Shown piece after piece: positions 48,501-60,944 of a DNA stretch of 64,000 bases (positions are counted from its first letter, which is position 1; each line of letters starts with the position of its first letter). The translations under genes and the position numbers were made by a program. The notes below the pieces were generated by a model. The model ran no database searches and was not told the origin of the DNA. It saw only the letters and a list, made by a program, of their open reading frames with translations. The DNA comes from Canna indica (taxonomy: Eukaryota > Streptophyta > Magnoliopsida > Zingiberales > Cannaceae). Location of the stretch: assembly GCA_034359265.1 (NCBI GenBank), contig CP136891.1, forward strand, positions 11,484,501 to 11,548,500, given 5' to 3'.

Positions 48501-50004
48501 CTTGGTGTGGAGAAGCAAGTCAATGCACATTAATATGTCAACCACTAATAAGATGATTGAATGTATCTTACCAGACAACATTCCACATGAGCTATATATC
48601 TTTTTCCAAGGCTTATTTTATCAAAATAATCAAATAATAGACAAAAGGAAAATCAACTTACAAGCCATTCTCTGTGTCCCTGATGACCATCCTTGTTCAG
48701 GACTTTAACAGCAACTGGAAGTGATTTCAGACCAACTCTCACATTTTCATCTATATAACCCTTGTATACAGTGCCGAACCCTCCTTCACCGAGAACGTAG
48801 TCTGGACGGAAGCTCTTCGTGATTGTCTCAAGCTCAAACAATGTGAATGCAATCACATCAGTGTATATTGCTATATTCCTCGAATCCTCAAAGCGTCGAG
48901 GAGTTGAGGGGTCACTTATATCAGAGAAAGTACGAGTATGTTTTTTCTCTGAAAGAGCATTCTTAACAGGTATCTGGAACATATGGAGCTGCTGAACTGA
49001 ATAAAGATGATTTCAAATTGGTAAAGTCAACTTATTGACATAAAGCACTTCCACATTATTGAAAAAACTTTCAGCAATATATAAGAAGAAAGGTGAGGTT
49101 TTGAAGATCGCATAGTATTTAGAAGAAATCATATTGGTCATCAAACCAATAGCAAAACTAATAATTGATCATCATCTCACACAAGGAAACTAAAATATAG
49201 AAGTAATTATTTGAGCAATTAGAAAATGATGACAACAATCTTTTTGCACATCATGTTTACTTCAACTTTTTACTCGTTTCACTTTGACGAGGCTAAACAA
49301 ATTAATATTTCAGCTTATCAGATAAACCAAGAATGGACACGCTGACTTCTCTCACACCCATAAATATAATAATCGCAAGCTAGCTAGCAAGATCTTTTAC
49401 TGTAGTTCACGAAATTACGAATTTGTAAAATAAAATCCATTCGTTTTTTTTTGCAAAAACTTAAGCTTAAGGAACAAATAGATTGCTGCTCGAAATTCGG
49501 AGAGCGAGAAGGACTACCCGAACATACGGTGGAAAAATGAAATGCCAAAACTCCAATATCCTATCAGCAGTGAAGAAGAAAGAGGCAAAGGGGAGAAAAA
49601 TTGAACCCTGCAAATTGGAACAAGTGAAGGAAAGCCCAAATCTTCGACAAATAAGTTCAGGGGACCAATTCCACCAACAAGATCCAAGCTTTCCAGAAAG
49701 CTGCAGATCAAATCGCTTCATCAGTCAGATCCAAACAACAATGCCAGCAAGAACGCATTCGTAACCAGCAGGGAATCGGCAAACCCCGAGAGAGAAACCA
49801 AATCTTCAGGCAGAACAAACGCACGCAATGCCATTACCGATCCCCAATCCGGATAAAACAAGAGCAATGGCACAACTCCAATCAAGAAGCGGAGGGGAAA
49901 AGCACCAAAAGGAGCGAATTTGGGGTAAAGGGAAAGCGAAAGGTGTCACCTTGCGCGTGCGCGGCGACGACGGCATTCTCCTCTCTGGTTCCGCAATTGC
50001 CCAT
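45504..50004 (-). CDS. PBL8: PBL8-like receptor-like cytoplasmic kinase (RLCK VII)
   Basis: Six exons: 50004-49950, 48996-48662, 48055-47920, 46500-46364, 46238-46115 and 45964-45504. All have GT/AG sites and phases sum to 1248 nt, 415 aa. The N-terminus [13 protein letters not shown] carries a myristoylation Gly2 and Cys4, so plasma-membrane anchoring is expected. Kinase motifs: [12 protein letters not shown] (P-loop), VAVKVL (Lys), [14 protein letters not shown] (catalytic loop, non-RD-type spacing absent: Arg-Asp present), [20 protein letters not shown] (DFG), [10 protein letters not shown] (APE), [20 protein letters not shown]. These closely match Arabidopsis PBL8 as I recall it. RLCK VII kinases relay signals from pattern-recognition receptors. 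The C-terminal tail after the kinase domain (about 50 residues, Cys/Pro-rich) is variable. The gene looks intact. I could see no clear promoter element. Confidence 0.93.
46620..47919 (-). other. Long intron 3 of the PBL8-like kinase
   Basis: The interval 46501-47919 is bounded by GTATAT at the exon 3 end and CTTTCAG before exon 4. It is AT-rich and shows no inserted element that I recognise. Confidence 0.6.
48997..49949 (-). other. Intron 1 of the PBL8-like kinase
   Basis: The donor is CAAG|GTGACACC and the acceptor TTTATTCAG|TTCAGC. Open frames at 49467-49764 within it have no domain and are chance frames. Confidence 0.6.
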
Positions 50005-50303
50005 CTTTGAAGCCTTCTCTCATTCTCCGCCAGCGCTCGAACACCTCTCCCCCCACACGATGCTCAGCTTCATGCGGCTCCTCAAAGCCCAGATGAAGGC
50101 AAGATGAAACCAGTAGATGAAAAAGATAGAGTGATATATATATAGGGATGAATGAGGTAGAGAATTGTGAGAAAGATAGGATCTATTTTCCTCCTCTTTT
50201 TCTTTTAAGGACTCCCGTAGGAGTTTTTACAACAAGGCCACCAACTCCACCACCTCCCAAAGATTCCTCATCGGGGCTTTTAATTAAAGTGGGGAGGAAT
50301 TCC

Positions 50304-50353
<50 letters not shown>

Positions 50354-50470
50354 ACAATCCATGGGAAGTGTGAGGAGGAGCATGTGAACCTTATTTACCA
50401 ATCTGACCTTGGCTTTATACATATTAGTTGGGGTGACCATTGAAATTGGTCAACTGAATTGCAAATTAGT
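50005..50470. other. Leader and promoter region of the kinase gene
   Basis: Upstream of the minus-strand ATG; contains a GA microsatellite at 50307-50346. No core promoter motif can be assigned with confidence. Confidence 0.4.
50307..50346. repeat. GA dinucleotide microsatellite
   Basis: About 20 GA units lie some 300 bp upstream of the kinase ATG. GAGA tracts near plant promoters can bind BPC factors (known), but a role here is only a possibility. Confidence 0.95.
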
Positions 50471-50810
50471 TTAGAATAGTATATTTGTGATTAGGTTTCA
50501 ATTAGTAAAATTAAAAAAACTGAATAAAATCGATTCAGTTTCGATTACCGACAATCGCGATTATATATATATTTGAAATTTATTAGCTGATTACTCATTT
50601 ACTAAATAATTAGCAAATGGATAGTCGGTTAGTATCCGAACTCAAATTATCGATTTCGATTATTCATCTGATAATCGATAATGAATCGATTTCAATTTAG
50701 AATACTAATTTTTGAAATTGAATGATTTTAATTTCGATTAGCAAATTTAGAAATCGATTTCGATAAATCATCAAAAGTGTGATTAATCAAATCGTTACCA
50801 TCCCTTCGTA
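50471..50810. mobile_element. Diverged hAT-type MITE, related to the 35643 family
   Basis: In reverse complement it begins AAGGGATGGTAACGATTTG and is built from AATCGAAATCGAT words in the same order as the left half of 35643 (GGTGGCAACGGTTCG, then ATTCAATTT, AACTAGTAT, GATTATCCG). The other end is not clear. Confidence 0.5.
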
Positions 50811-52854
50811 TTAGCTTTGCTAAAGGAATTACAAGTACTTCCTACCGCGGATGATGGATGCTCCGTATTTATACTATTCGATCCGCTTATGAATTTGACT
50901 TTTATTAAATTGGATTCTGACTGAAATTAATTTAAAATTTTAATGCATTTATTCGATGTAGACCAGATTCAGATAGAAAAAAACTTTTGCAAGTAATTGA
51001 CCCAAAATCTAAACAAAATATTTTTAGATCCATATACATAAATTAATTTGATAAGATTTGAGTGTATTATGGTATCTAATAGTATTTAAGTTTAGAGAGT
51101 ACAATTATAGGTTAATGGGTTTGACTGATTGAGTGCAGCCATATTGACAAATACATTTTTAAAATGAAAAACCTTTTGAATTTAGTAATTTAAGTTTATG
51201 AAAAATATTTGACAATAATTCATCTTAGCAGCATCTCATGTAATTTGACTTATGTGTTCTTGTTTGAGATCGAAAAAATTGTAAATCATTTTACTGAATG
51301 CGGCTTTCGGACGATCTGCAAAGATATTTCGACGCTCAAATGATGACGTATTTTGAGATATGTTTGTAAAAAATCGGATTCAAGAGGATACCCATAGATG
51401 CATGATATGATTTATAATGTTGTCTTTCGTGAAGTATATTCAGCGGGGATTTATTCTTAATTATTGACATACATTGAATAGATCAATTGTCGAATTTTAT
51501 CTCTTAATTGTGTTATGATTATATTTGAATATTCGAATATAGATCAAAGATGAAAATACTCTCAGGATGATTGGACGGAGCCATGTGTTTGACTTGGGCC
51601 GGCATGACACGATTTTTGGTCCCTGAGTGGCTAACCTGAGTTGTGCTTCATGGCTTACCAAACGGCCAAGAAATTAGTTCGATCGGTTCAATTTGTAACC
51701 AACATCTGAAGTAGATCTATAATGAACTTAATTGTAATCCAACAAATTTGAGTTGATTCAGAAAACATTGCATACAGTGCATGTATACACTATTTGGTTC
51801 ATATTTAAAATAAGTCCATATAGAAATTTTCTTATATTTTTTTTAAAATATGATAAAAATATATTTGGTTGACAAACATGAATTATATATAAGTTTTTAA
51901 AGAATTATTATTTTTATATCTTATTTGATTCAACTAACTACTTATAGAAAGTATACTTTAAATGATTAAAACACTTTTCATTTATAATCATAATAATATT
52001 ATATTGTTGCAGTATATTATTTTAATTATAATATGATATAAATAATGTATTATAGAGATATATAGAGGAGGCGCATGCCTTGCATGTGCTGTGCTAAGAT
52101 TTGATTAATATGTGTTACTATAAAATAATATTTTCAATTATAATCTTAATTATAAGTTTTAACAATATTCATTTTAATTATAATATCAAAAAATAATATA
52201 ACATAAATTTGTCGCGTATATGTTTTAGTTATATATTAGATAATCTATAAAGCTGCAAAGAAATAATTGAGCATATATTTGATATTGTACTTTTTATCTT
52301 ATGTTTTGTGAGAATTAGAACTTCCACAGAAAATATAGCTTTCCCCATTTTGACTATTTTTTGTCAAGTAAACAATAGATGAAGATAGAACTTCCTAAAT
52401 TTGTCCAATATTAGTAGTATAGTTGATTAAAATATTTGAGCATATTATTCGAAATCAAAGAATGTTTGTAAATAGTGGCTTTAATATAATTCTTTTTTTT
52501 TAAAAAAAAAAAGAAGAAGGAAAAAAGAACATTATCAAAGTTGAGGTTGATATAGAGGAAAGGTGTGAAAGGTATGAATAAAAGGTGCTTAATTATTGAG
52601 CTTGCATTGCATGGGGACCAGATCCCAAGCTTGATAAGCTAATCAAGTGGCAAAAAAATTCAACTAGACCATGCGACTATGCGAGAGTAGCATTTCTTAA
52701 TTAAATTAAACTAATTATTGAGAAGAAAGAAAAGAGCATTTTGTTGCCAATCCTCATAATGTACAAGTATATGTACAGTCGTACAGAAAGAGACAGAGAA
52801 ACACATGCCATGCACGTGCTTAATAGTACGCGGAGCAAAATTAACTTAATTGGA
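50811..52854. other. AT-rich intergenic sequence
   Basis: Nothing coding and no clean repeat was recognised. Confidence 0.4.
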
Positions 52855-52936
52855 TGTCAAGAATGGGATTCGAACCCATGCCCTTTCGGACCAGTACCTG
52901 AAACTGGCGCCTTAGACCAACTCGGCCATCTTGACA
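52855..52936 (-). tRNA. tRNA-Leu(CAG)
   Basis: On the minus strand the 82-nt sequence starts TGTCAAGATGGCCGAGTTGG and ends with GGTTCGAATCCC and the pairing TCTTGACA. The acceptor stem TGTCAAG/CTTGACA pairs fully. The anticodon CAG is at 52900-52898 within TTTCAGG. The long variable arm (TCCGAAAGGGCA region) is typical of class II tRNA-Leu. The A box (TGGCCGAGTTGG) and B box (GGTTCGAATCC) are intact and there is no intron. Confidence 0.96.
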
Positions 52937-53689
52937 TTGCATATTTTTCTGCTTCCTTACCTATTTCTTCCTATTTACAATTATGAATGGAATTCAAATC
53001 ATAAGCCAATACTCCTTAAAATTAACCACACTTAATTCAATATAAATTCATGTTTGAAAACCTGAGAATATATCAATAAGGATGAAGAGACAGCCTTCGT
53101 TTTAATCGAAATTAATAAATGATGAATTGTGTATGCATATACGGGCTTGTTTTGATGTGAATTGGCTCATCAAGCATTAAGGATTTGAATCCACAAGGTA
53201 CAAAGTGCAATTAATGAACACATGAAACATGAGGAACAGGGGGTCCCTGAGACCCTGATGCTCTCTTCTGCATGCTTGCTACTAGACAGCCATTAACAAA
53301 AAAGAAAGGTAACAAATATATTATTCAATTCACTATCATATATATAGGTAATTATTATATTTTAATGGTTATTTAATTATACTGTCTTCCAAGTAAATGA
53401 GCTCAGATCTTTATGTGGTCTAACATATATTTATTGGAGGAGAAAGGTTGAAGCTACTTACAAAATTGAGTCTTACGGTACGGATAGGTGGCGTTTGTCT
53501 TGATTGAAATTAATGGATCAACTTAATCAATAAATATATATATATTAGTAGGTGAGTAAATTGTACTTTTATTAATTAAGTATATTTTTTTTCAAAAAAT
53601 AAATAGATTCATTCATGAAATGAGGGGTACAATAGTAAAATACAACCTGATGGTGCATTAACTTCACTTTTCACATGGAAAAGAATACT
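52937..53689. other. AT-rich intergenic sequence
   Basis: No coding or repeat signal was recognised apart from short TA runs. Confidence 0.4.
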
Positions 53690-54476
53690 TGGACTTTATA
53701 AATTCTCGAATGATGACTTTCACATGTCAAACGCTAGTTGGATGATATTCGACGTTGATAAGAATATGGAGGAGAATATGTTATCATTGTGGCTTTTTCA
53801 AATGCTCCACAATACCCAATCGAAGAACTCCTTTACATGCACCTCATTGGATTGGATTTTACAGAGAGCTTCCCATTCTTCTGTGGGGGAGATGTGTAGG
53901 GAAGGGGTCGTACTTCGAAAAGGGGTACTACTCCAAATTTGGAGAGCTTTGTTGCAGTGGAAGAACATGTGAGTTGCCGTCTCTGAATGAGATGAGCAGT
54001 GAGCACATAATGTGTCAGGGAGTTGGATGCCTCTACTACTTAATGTGCACCGGACGAGGAGAGCATCTCGACATACCCTCCAGAGGAAAATTAAACTTTA
54101 GTTTCGGGGGAGCTTTAAGCTTCCAAATCGTGCGCCATGGCGAGCCACTAGGGGATAGTTGATGAGTTGAAGGGAGGTGTAGTTTTCGCTCCGACTCCAA
54201 GAGGTATTTGTATCCCAATTCCACCGTATAGGTACCACTAGGTGTGTGAGGCCATGACGACATATCTCTTCCTTGCCGAATTTCTATGGCCATGATGCAA
54301 TCTGCTAGCGATTGTGGAAAGAATGAGCAAACCTTAGAGGGAATCCACAAACCAGTTTGTCTGTCCATGAACTCTGATATTAGGGTGGGAGCTCGAGTAT
54401 TGCCTTCAGGGCCTGCAATGGAGAAGGATGGGACGTTGGGGAGCCAATGAGTATGCAGCATCGGGAGTGTAGTTGA
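53690..54476 (-). pseudogene. LINE ORF2 fragment (zinc-binding region)
   Basis: The minus strand reads LPNVPSFSIAGPEG, DCIMAIEIRQGRDMSSWPHT, PSGTYTVELGYKYLLESERK, WRTIWKLKAPPKLKF, then after frame changes LPDTLCAHCSSHSETATHMF and FFHCNKALQIW. These are the plant LINE zf-RVT motifs (WPHTPSG-YTVKSGY, LWKLKAPPKLKF, C-x2-C...H-x4-C...W). It is truncated on the upstream side, where the Gypsy remnant starts at about 54477. Confidence 0.75.
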
Positions 54477-54884
54477 TGTGCCAATATTCCAGAAATAAAG
54501 AAAGCAGCTAAGAATTGATTTGATTAAACTCTTCCTTCCTCTTCCCTTCTCGCTCTCAATTCTCTCTCCATATCCCCTTCCTTATATTCTTCTTCTTCCT
54601 CAATTCGTTGTTCGAAAATTGTTCGATCGTCAACAACGTGTTCCCTTCCTCGAAAACGCATCCAATTGATCGTCGGAAAGCTATCAGGTAACTCTCAACC
54701 TGACATTTGGTGCTTTCATTGATCTGTACTCGCCTTCCTGTTCGATATGGAAATCCGCTATCACGCGTTGGCCGAATCAATTAAGACTTTGCAAGAGAGC
54801 AACTCTCGTCATGATCAGCTATTGAAATCTCTACAGACAAATATGAATTCACAGCAGTAGGCGATTGAGGGACAACAAAAGATC

Positions 54885-57000
54885 TTGCAAGCGATCTCCA
54901 CTCAGATTGGATTGTTGAACAATCAGATGGTGCAATGGAATAAAAACAAAATGGAGCAATCACCGACTGGTAGTACAAGCTGTGTGAAACCGCAATGGCG
55001 ATCGGCAGGGAAAGGAGACATGGGCGATGACAATGAGTTTCCTTTTCCTCCCAAATCGCCCCAGATTGAGCTACCCCTTTTCAATGGTATTGATGCTGAA
55101 GAATGGATAGCGGCATCAGAGGATTTTTTCGAATTCTATGATACAGAAGATCAACATTGCGTTACCATTGCCTCATTCAGAATGGATGGCTTGGCACATA
55201 GATGGTTTCGTTGGATGCAGAAGAGAAGAAAATTGTCAGGGTGGCGACATTTGGTGGAGGTGATTCGTCGACATTTTGAACCGATTGATTTAGAGCCACC
55301 AGAGGGTCAATTAGTAAAATTACTGCATAATTGAAAAGTAGAGGAATATGAAAGCAAATTTGAAGCTTTGGCGCCAACTGTGGGTAGCACAGTTGGTGGC
55401 AACATCTTATATATTGCCTAGAGATCTAGGGTTCAAACCCTAGTATAGTCACATATTATGACTTTCTATTTTTGTTAAAAAAATTGAAGCTTTGGCATTG
55501 CAAACTACTAACCTAAATTTCCATATCAGTATAATGGAAACAAGAGCCAAGGATTGCTACCAAATTCTCCAATGAGCAGCATGCCTAATCAATCCTTACC
55601 CGTGCATAGAATGGCTGTTAATTCTTCTTCAACCATTGTGGATAACAAGCAATCTCCAAGGAGAATTACTGCAGCCGAAGCTCACAAGAGAAAAGAACAA
55701 AGATTATGCTTCTATTGTGATGATAAATACTCCTATGATCACAGATGTAAAGTTCCGCAACATAATGAGGAGGACATACTTCCTGATATAACTAATGGAG
55801 AAGGTATAGAACAATCACTCATTTCTTCCAATGTCTTATCAGGGTGTTTCTCTCCCGCCACACTTAGATTTAGTGGCACCATCAAAGGGAAGACTATTCA
55901 GGTATTGCTAAATGATGGAAGTACTCACGATTTTATTCAAACTAGAGTATTGAAATATTTGGGACTTAGCATTGAACCTGCAGTTTCCTTTGGAGTAATG
56001 GTGGGTAGTGGACAAAAGATAGCTAGTGAAGGCATCATTCGCAATGTTCAGTTATCGATTCAGGGAACTACCATATCCATTGATTTCTTTGCTTTACCAA
56101 TACAAGGTTCATATATTATTTTAGGAGTTACTTGGATGGCTACATTAGGGCCAACGATTATGGATTTTGCAAGATTACAGTTTGAGTTTCAGTGGCAAGG
56201 GCAGAGGTGTAGTTGGAAGGGTGACAAGGCAGCTTAACCAAAAGCTAGGATTTGTGACACTCAATCTGTAATGGTCATGTATCAGCTTGAGCTACTCTCT
56301 CAAGCAACCCAACAGGAAGGATTTTGCTTCAATGATGATTTCAAACAATTACTTCATGAATTTGAGGATGTCTTCACTCCATCAAAATGTCTTCCACCGG
56401 TTAGGGAAATTGATCATAGAATCCACCTCATGTAGAACCATAAATCAGTAAATATGAAACCTTATAAGTATCCACATTTTTAGAAAGGTGAAATAGAAAG
56501 GCAAGTCAAACACATGCTCAGTGAAGGACTAATTCAAAATACCACAAGTCCATTTTCATCTTCAGTATTGCTAGTTAAAAAAAAAAGATTGTACATGAAA
56601 ATTTTATGTGGACTATAGCTCAGGTATTTTCTAAGCTTGATTTACTTGCTGGGTATCATCAAATAAGAGTACACCATTCCGATATTTCTAAAATTGCATT
56701 TAGAACTCATGAGGGCCATTATGAATTCAGAATTATGCCTTTTGGTTTATCTAATGCCCCTTCTACTTTCCAAGCTATCATGAACATGATTTTTCAGCCT
56801 CATTTGTGCAAATTCATTTTGATATTCTTTGATGATATTTTGGTATACAGTAAGACTTTATAGGATCATCAAATCCATTTGAGAATTGTCTTACAACTCC
56901 TTCGGGATAGAGAGTTGGTGGCTAAGAAAAACAAATGCTCCTTTGGTTGTACATCTGTTGACTACCTGGGACACATTGTGACTTCTTCTGGTATATATAA
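54885..57000 (+). pseudogene. Gag-pol remnant of the second Gypsy element
   Basis: Gag: IELPLFNGIDAEEWIAASED, CVTIASFRMDGLAHRWFRWM (to a stop at 55332). After the SINE insertion come a zinc finger (RLCFYCDDKYSYDHRCK, about 55705) and a protease-like domain with the active-site Asp-Gly-Ser in place of Asp-Ser-Gly (LLNDGSTHDFI, about 55910). Then a broken [52 protein letters not shown] (FDD instead of YDD near 56828), HQIHLRIVLQLL. Part of the RT between 56400 and 56600 is missing. The polyprotein is not functional. Confidence 0.8.
55373..55483 (+). mobile_element. Short tRNA-derived SINE
   Basis: The 111-bp insert has a Pol III A box (TAGCACAGTTGG, 55385-55396, exact match to TRGYNNANNNGG) and B box (GGTTCAAACCC, 55430-55440), spaced as in tRNA-derived SINEs, and a T/A-rich tail ending in A7. 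It is flanked by a perfect 13-bp direct repeat TTGAAGCTTTGGC (55360-55372 and 55484-55496), the mark of LINE-type target-primed insertion. It interrupts the gag of the Gypsy remnant. Confidence 0.88.
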
Positions 57001-57060
57001 GTTGACCCAGCTAAAATGAAAACAGTTCAGTCATGGTCAGTGCCAGTCAACATTAAAAGT

Positions 57061-57805
57061 CTAAATATTTTTTTAAATAGATTGAGTAATTCTTTTTATA
57101 TGAGCTAGCTTTTGGATTGAAGTTAGGTCCAATGTTGATTTTCTATATATATGATTTTTTAGTTGTAGCTTTTAATGCATATATGCTCGCATTTGATCAC
57201 GTTATAAAGTCTATTTTTTAATGAAAAAATCAATCAAATCGAGACATTTAATCAACCAACAATGATTCTTCATCACGTTCACTTTTTTCACCAAGATCCA
57301 TCATCATCTGAGGACTGATTAATTAATTTTGGATTAATAAAGGATTGCCTAAATCTTACTGCTCCATATGCCACGTTGCATGTGCACAAAACCCTAAACC
57401 CCCAATTAACAATTATTACGAAGGAGAAAGGTGAAGTAATTAACAAATAAATGGAGAATCTTTTCAACGAGAGAGCCCGATGAGTTGTATGTAACTATGT
57501 ATTATTATAGTTGACTCACTTAATTAGTTGCTAATTAATTGAACTTGTTGTCTTTTCATGAGAATTATAAGGTTTAAAGAAATCAAAATCATGTGGGTTG
57601 AGATCCCACGTTCATATATGCAGGCATTTTATAATATACAAACCATTAAACTAATTAATTAATTAATGGAGTTCGATGCAGTGACAGTTGGAGAGAACGT
57701 GAGGACATGAAACCCTAATCATTTGATAATGATAATATAAATTATTTATTAGGCTTCTTAATTATTTATGTATTAATTAATTAAACTGTCCTAACTGATC
57801 TACAT
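57061..57805. other. AT-rich intergenic sequence
   Basis: No gene was recognised. Confidence 0.4.
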
Positions 57806-58800
57806 CTAACTAGTTTTTTTACAAGAAAAAAAATAAACGTACTTAACGGACACTAAAAGTCTCGTGAAGGTCCAAATACAACAGATGGTCAAGCTCGGGT
57901 AGACGAATGAATGAACAGACATTTGTCGTCCAAGTTCAACGAGCAAAGTTTGCAGCTCATTGAGTCGCTTGATTACATTCGCAAAAAACAAAAGAAAAAT
58001 TACAATTTGAATGTGCGGGAAGCTACCTAACATAATGGATCCACTTAGGGGTGAGTTCGGGACGGGATGGGCCGGAATTTGGTATGTCCCGATTTTGAGT
58101 CGAGATGCAAATATGTGTCTCGATCCCAGTCCCGAATACGAAGTATCCCGATTTTGTCTCGTCCCGAAAAATTCGGGACGCGATCGGGACGGGACCGGAA
58201 CGTCCCGAATTTATTAATATTGGTTTTTTATAATATACAAACAATATCTCCATTAAAATAATTAATATTATTTTTTTCAAAAAAATAATATTATATATTT
58301 AATATTACTTATATTATAAATCGGGCCGGGTCGGGACAATCTCGATTTTTTTTGTATCATCCCGATCCCGTCCTGATTTTGAACCGGGACAGGATAATTG
58401 TCCCGACTTTTCGGGTCAGGCCGGACCGGGACGACCGGGACGTCTCGATCCGTGCTCACCCCTAGATCCACTCATTCCTAGTGTACCAAGTGAACAAAAT
58501 GGGGTATAGACAATGATATATACAACGAACGAAAAAGATTCCTAAATATTGGTTAGATTCTAATAACCAAGAACCATGAACCCAATTATGGCGCCTAAAG
58601 AAATCAAACGGGAGTTGATTTTGGAGGTTATCCCAAACTTTGGTAGCGTAGGGGCAAAAGAGAAACATATGTGAAATTGTTTCAAGAGTGGTGTTACATA
58701 AAGGACAAAGATCATCATAGAGGACATCAATACGTGATAGGTATGTTCTAGTGGAAAGTCGGTTATGCAGTAATTTCCATTTTCCAGCATCGGTTATGCG
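57806..58800 (-). pseudogene. LINE 3' fragment (zf-RVT), split by a MITE
   Basis: From about 58800 down the minus strand reads GKWKLLHNRLSTRTYLSRID, CPLCNTTLETISHMFLFCPY and WDNLQNQLPFDFF, the zf-RVT signature, through WYTRNEWI at 58470. An hAT-type MITE (58046-58464) is inserted there, and the sequence resumes after its target duplication down to about 57810, ending in a T-rich stretch. Confidence 0.7.
58046..58464. mobile_element. hAT-type MITE with perfect 8-bp target duplication
   Basis: The termini are TAGGGGTGAGTTCGGG and, in reverse complement of the right end, TAGGGGTGAGCACGG. An exact 8-bp duplication GATCCACT flanks it (58038-58045 and 58465-58472). The interior is built from CGGGAC/GTCCCG words used again and again in both orientations. 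It interrupts a LINE fragment. Confidence 0.85.
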
Positions 58801-59764
58801 ACTAGTTGATCTTAATTATAAAGATGAACAGATATGGTAAATTTCCAATCGTGGGATCCAAAAATATTACCACGTACAAAAAAACGCAAGCATCGCCTCC
58901 AATTGCTCATTATGATGTGGAGATGAAAATTTTATCACGAACGTAATATCAGGCGCATCGAAGGAGCGAGACGCTTACCATCGAAGGAGCCACGCTTTTT
59001 AATACTCTACAGAACTCCACTTATGCAACTACTAGTTTCGATGTTGCATCGTTTGTCTATGTTCTTTTCTTTTCTTGATAATATTTTGTCCCCCAATTCT
59101 TCTTCTCTTATGGCCTCTAATTCATATTTCTCATTTCTCTCAACAAATACAAGTTTCTTTTCTTCGAAATTGAGAGAGGGCTTAATTAATTGTTGACACA
59201 TTTCATATCTATACTTACTATCTATCTTGATGACAATGCCTGTTGAATATGTTGGATTCTCAATTCCTCAAGTCATGATTTAGTACTTCATTCTTGCTTG
59301 GAAAAAAATGAATTATTGTGACATATGCATGCATAGATATAATTTGCCCTTTTGATAATCTCCATGCTTGCTTTAGTCACATCAGCATACTCAACTTGCA
59401 TGTTAAACCTCTGCAATTGAGAGACCCAACTTAAAGTAGCACCACCTGTTTGTATTAATATCACCACCTAATTCTTCTGCATCAGCATAGCCTACAAATC
59501 ACTCTTGATGAAACAAGATAGCTTGTATGAGAAGCATCCATTTGACAACTTCCTAATATTGATAATTAAAATATATACACATGATCTAGTTTTGTCATGT
59601 ATATATATACTGATAACTGTTATTACATGTGCTATGTTTGGTTGCAATTGTGCATTTCATACCATTCATTATGTTGCCACAAGATAAGATCATAATGACT
59701 TAATTAAAGAGATCAGGTCATACTTTCACATCCTATTGCAAATTTGCTCTCAACTTAAATTAAT
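58801..59764. other. Intergenic; no gene recognised
   Basis: No domain or repeat structure was recognised. Confidence 0.4.
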
Positions 59765-60896
59765 GGGTTAATTACTAAATATATCTATATTATTGATGAT
59801 TTTTCCTAATCTATCTCAACTTTTAATTTTTCTTAATAATATATCTAATCTTTCACTTTCTTTCAATTATATCTCACTGTCGATGTAGTATTAAATTTAT
59901 CGTTTGGATGCTGACATGGATTAATATTATCATGTTTACGTCTCTAAATGAATAAAAAATTCAAGAAAATGCCACATTATTAAATATTTTTGATATGTCT
60001 TTTAGGACTATATATCTAATATATTCCAATTTTTAAGAAATTTTTTCAAATCTATCATAATTTTTTATTTTCAATCAAAAGGTGTTTCATACTTTCAATT
60101 TCTTTCAATATTATATTCTACTATCAAATTATTATCAATTTTATCATTGAAAGAGTAGCACTACCGATATGGATCAAAAGTTCATCCAATATCCCTAACT
60201 ACATTTAAAAATAATAAAACCATTTCACCAAACCTATTTTTTTTAAAAAAATCTTTTTATTTTTCAAAAAAATATGTCTCCTACATTCTCAATACTTACC
60301 CTACATCTTTGCATGACCGTGGCTCGGAGGTAAAATCATTATAACTCTCATCGACAATCGACAATATTATTTTTAATTGTATTATTTCTTAGATCTTGGT
60401 TGCATCAATCATGGACCTCAAATATGTAAGGTCATAACATATTATTATTTTTATATGTATTTAGGGATGCTAACTAATATGTATATAGGGACGCTAACTA
60501 AAAATCTGATCCACATGGTAATGCAATTCAGAATCTTAATGGCCAAATTGATGATATGATATAATTGAAATAAATCAAAAATATGAAATACCTTTTGGTT
60601 GGAAATAAAAAATATTTGAGAAAATTCTTAAGTCGGAATATATTAGATATAATCATTTAAACCTTATTAAAAAAAACTTTTGATGATATGAAAATTTTGG
60701 AAAATCCTTAAAAATGGTAATATTGATTCACATCAATAATGTCACATAAGCATCAAAATGACAAATTTAATACTGCATTGATGATAGGATATAATTGAAA
60801 AAAATCGAAAGATGAAGTATATTATTGTGAAAAATTAACTGTTGAAATAAATTAAAAAAAATCATCAAAAGTGGTGATATATTTAGTAATTAACCC
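59765..60896. mobile_element. Long-TIR MULE-like element with 9-bp target duplication
   Basis: Both arms start GGGTTAATTACTAAATATAT, and the right arm matches the left for roughly 350 bp when reverse-complemented (shared TATCAATTATATC, GATG-AGTATTAAATTT, TCTAATATATTCC). The 9-bp repeat TAAATTAAT flanks both sides exactly (59756-59764 and 60897-60905), the typical Mutator-superfamily duplication. No transposase is encoded; the centre has only AT-rich sequence. Confidence 0.85.
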
Positions 60897-60944
60897 TAAA
60901 TTAATTAACATTAATAAAGAGCATGACTACAACAACTTCACGAA

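Larger units (their letters stand above)
54477..57060 (+). mobile_element. Truncated second Ty3/Gypsy element
   Basis: A short 5' LTR-like stretch (about 54477-54705, ending TGACA) is followed by a primer-binding-like site TTGGTGCTTTCATTG (54707), then gag, zinc finger, protease and part of RT on the plus strand. No integrase and no 3' LTR follow; the element fades out at about 57060. It has many stops and an internal deletion, so it is older than the 36.3-kb element. Confidence 0.75.

Noticed and set aside
49467..49764. Frames of 65-93 codons in both orientations
   Set aside because: They lie within intron 1 of the PBL8-like kinase and have no domain.
53724..54162. Plus-strand frames of 82 and 135 codons
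   Set aside because: They are antisense shadows of the LINE zf-RVT fragment on the minus strand.
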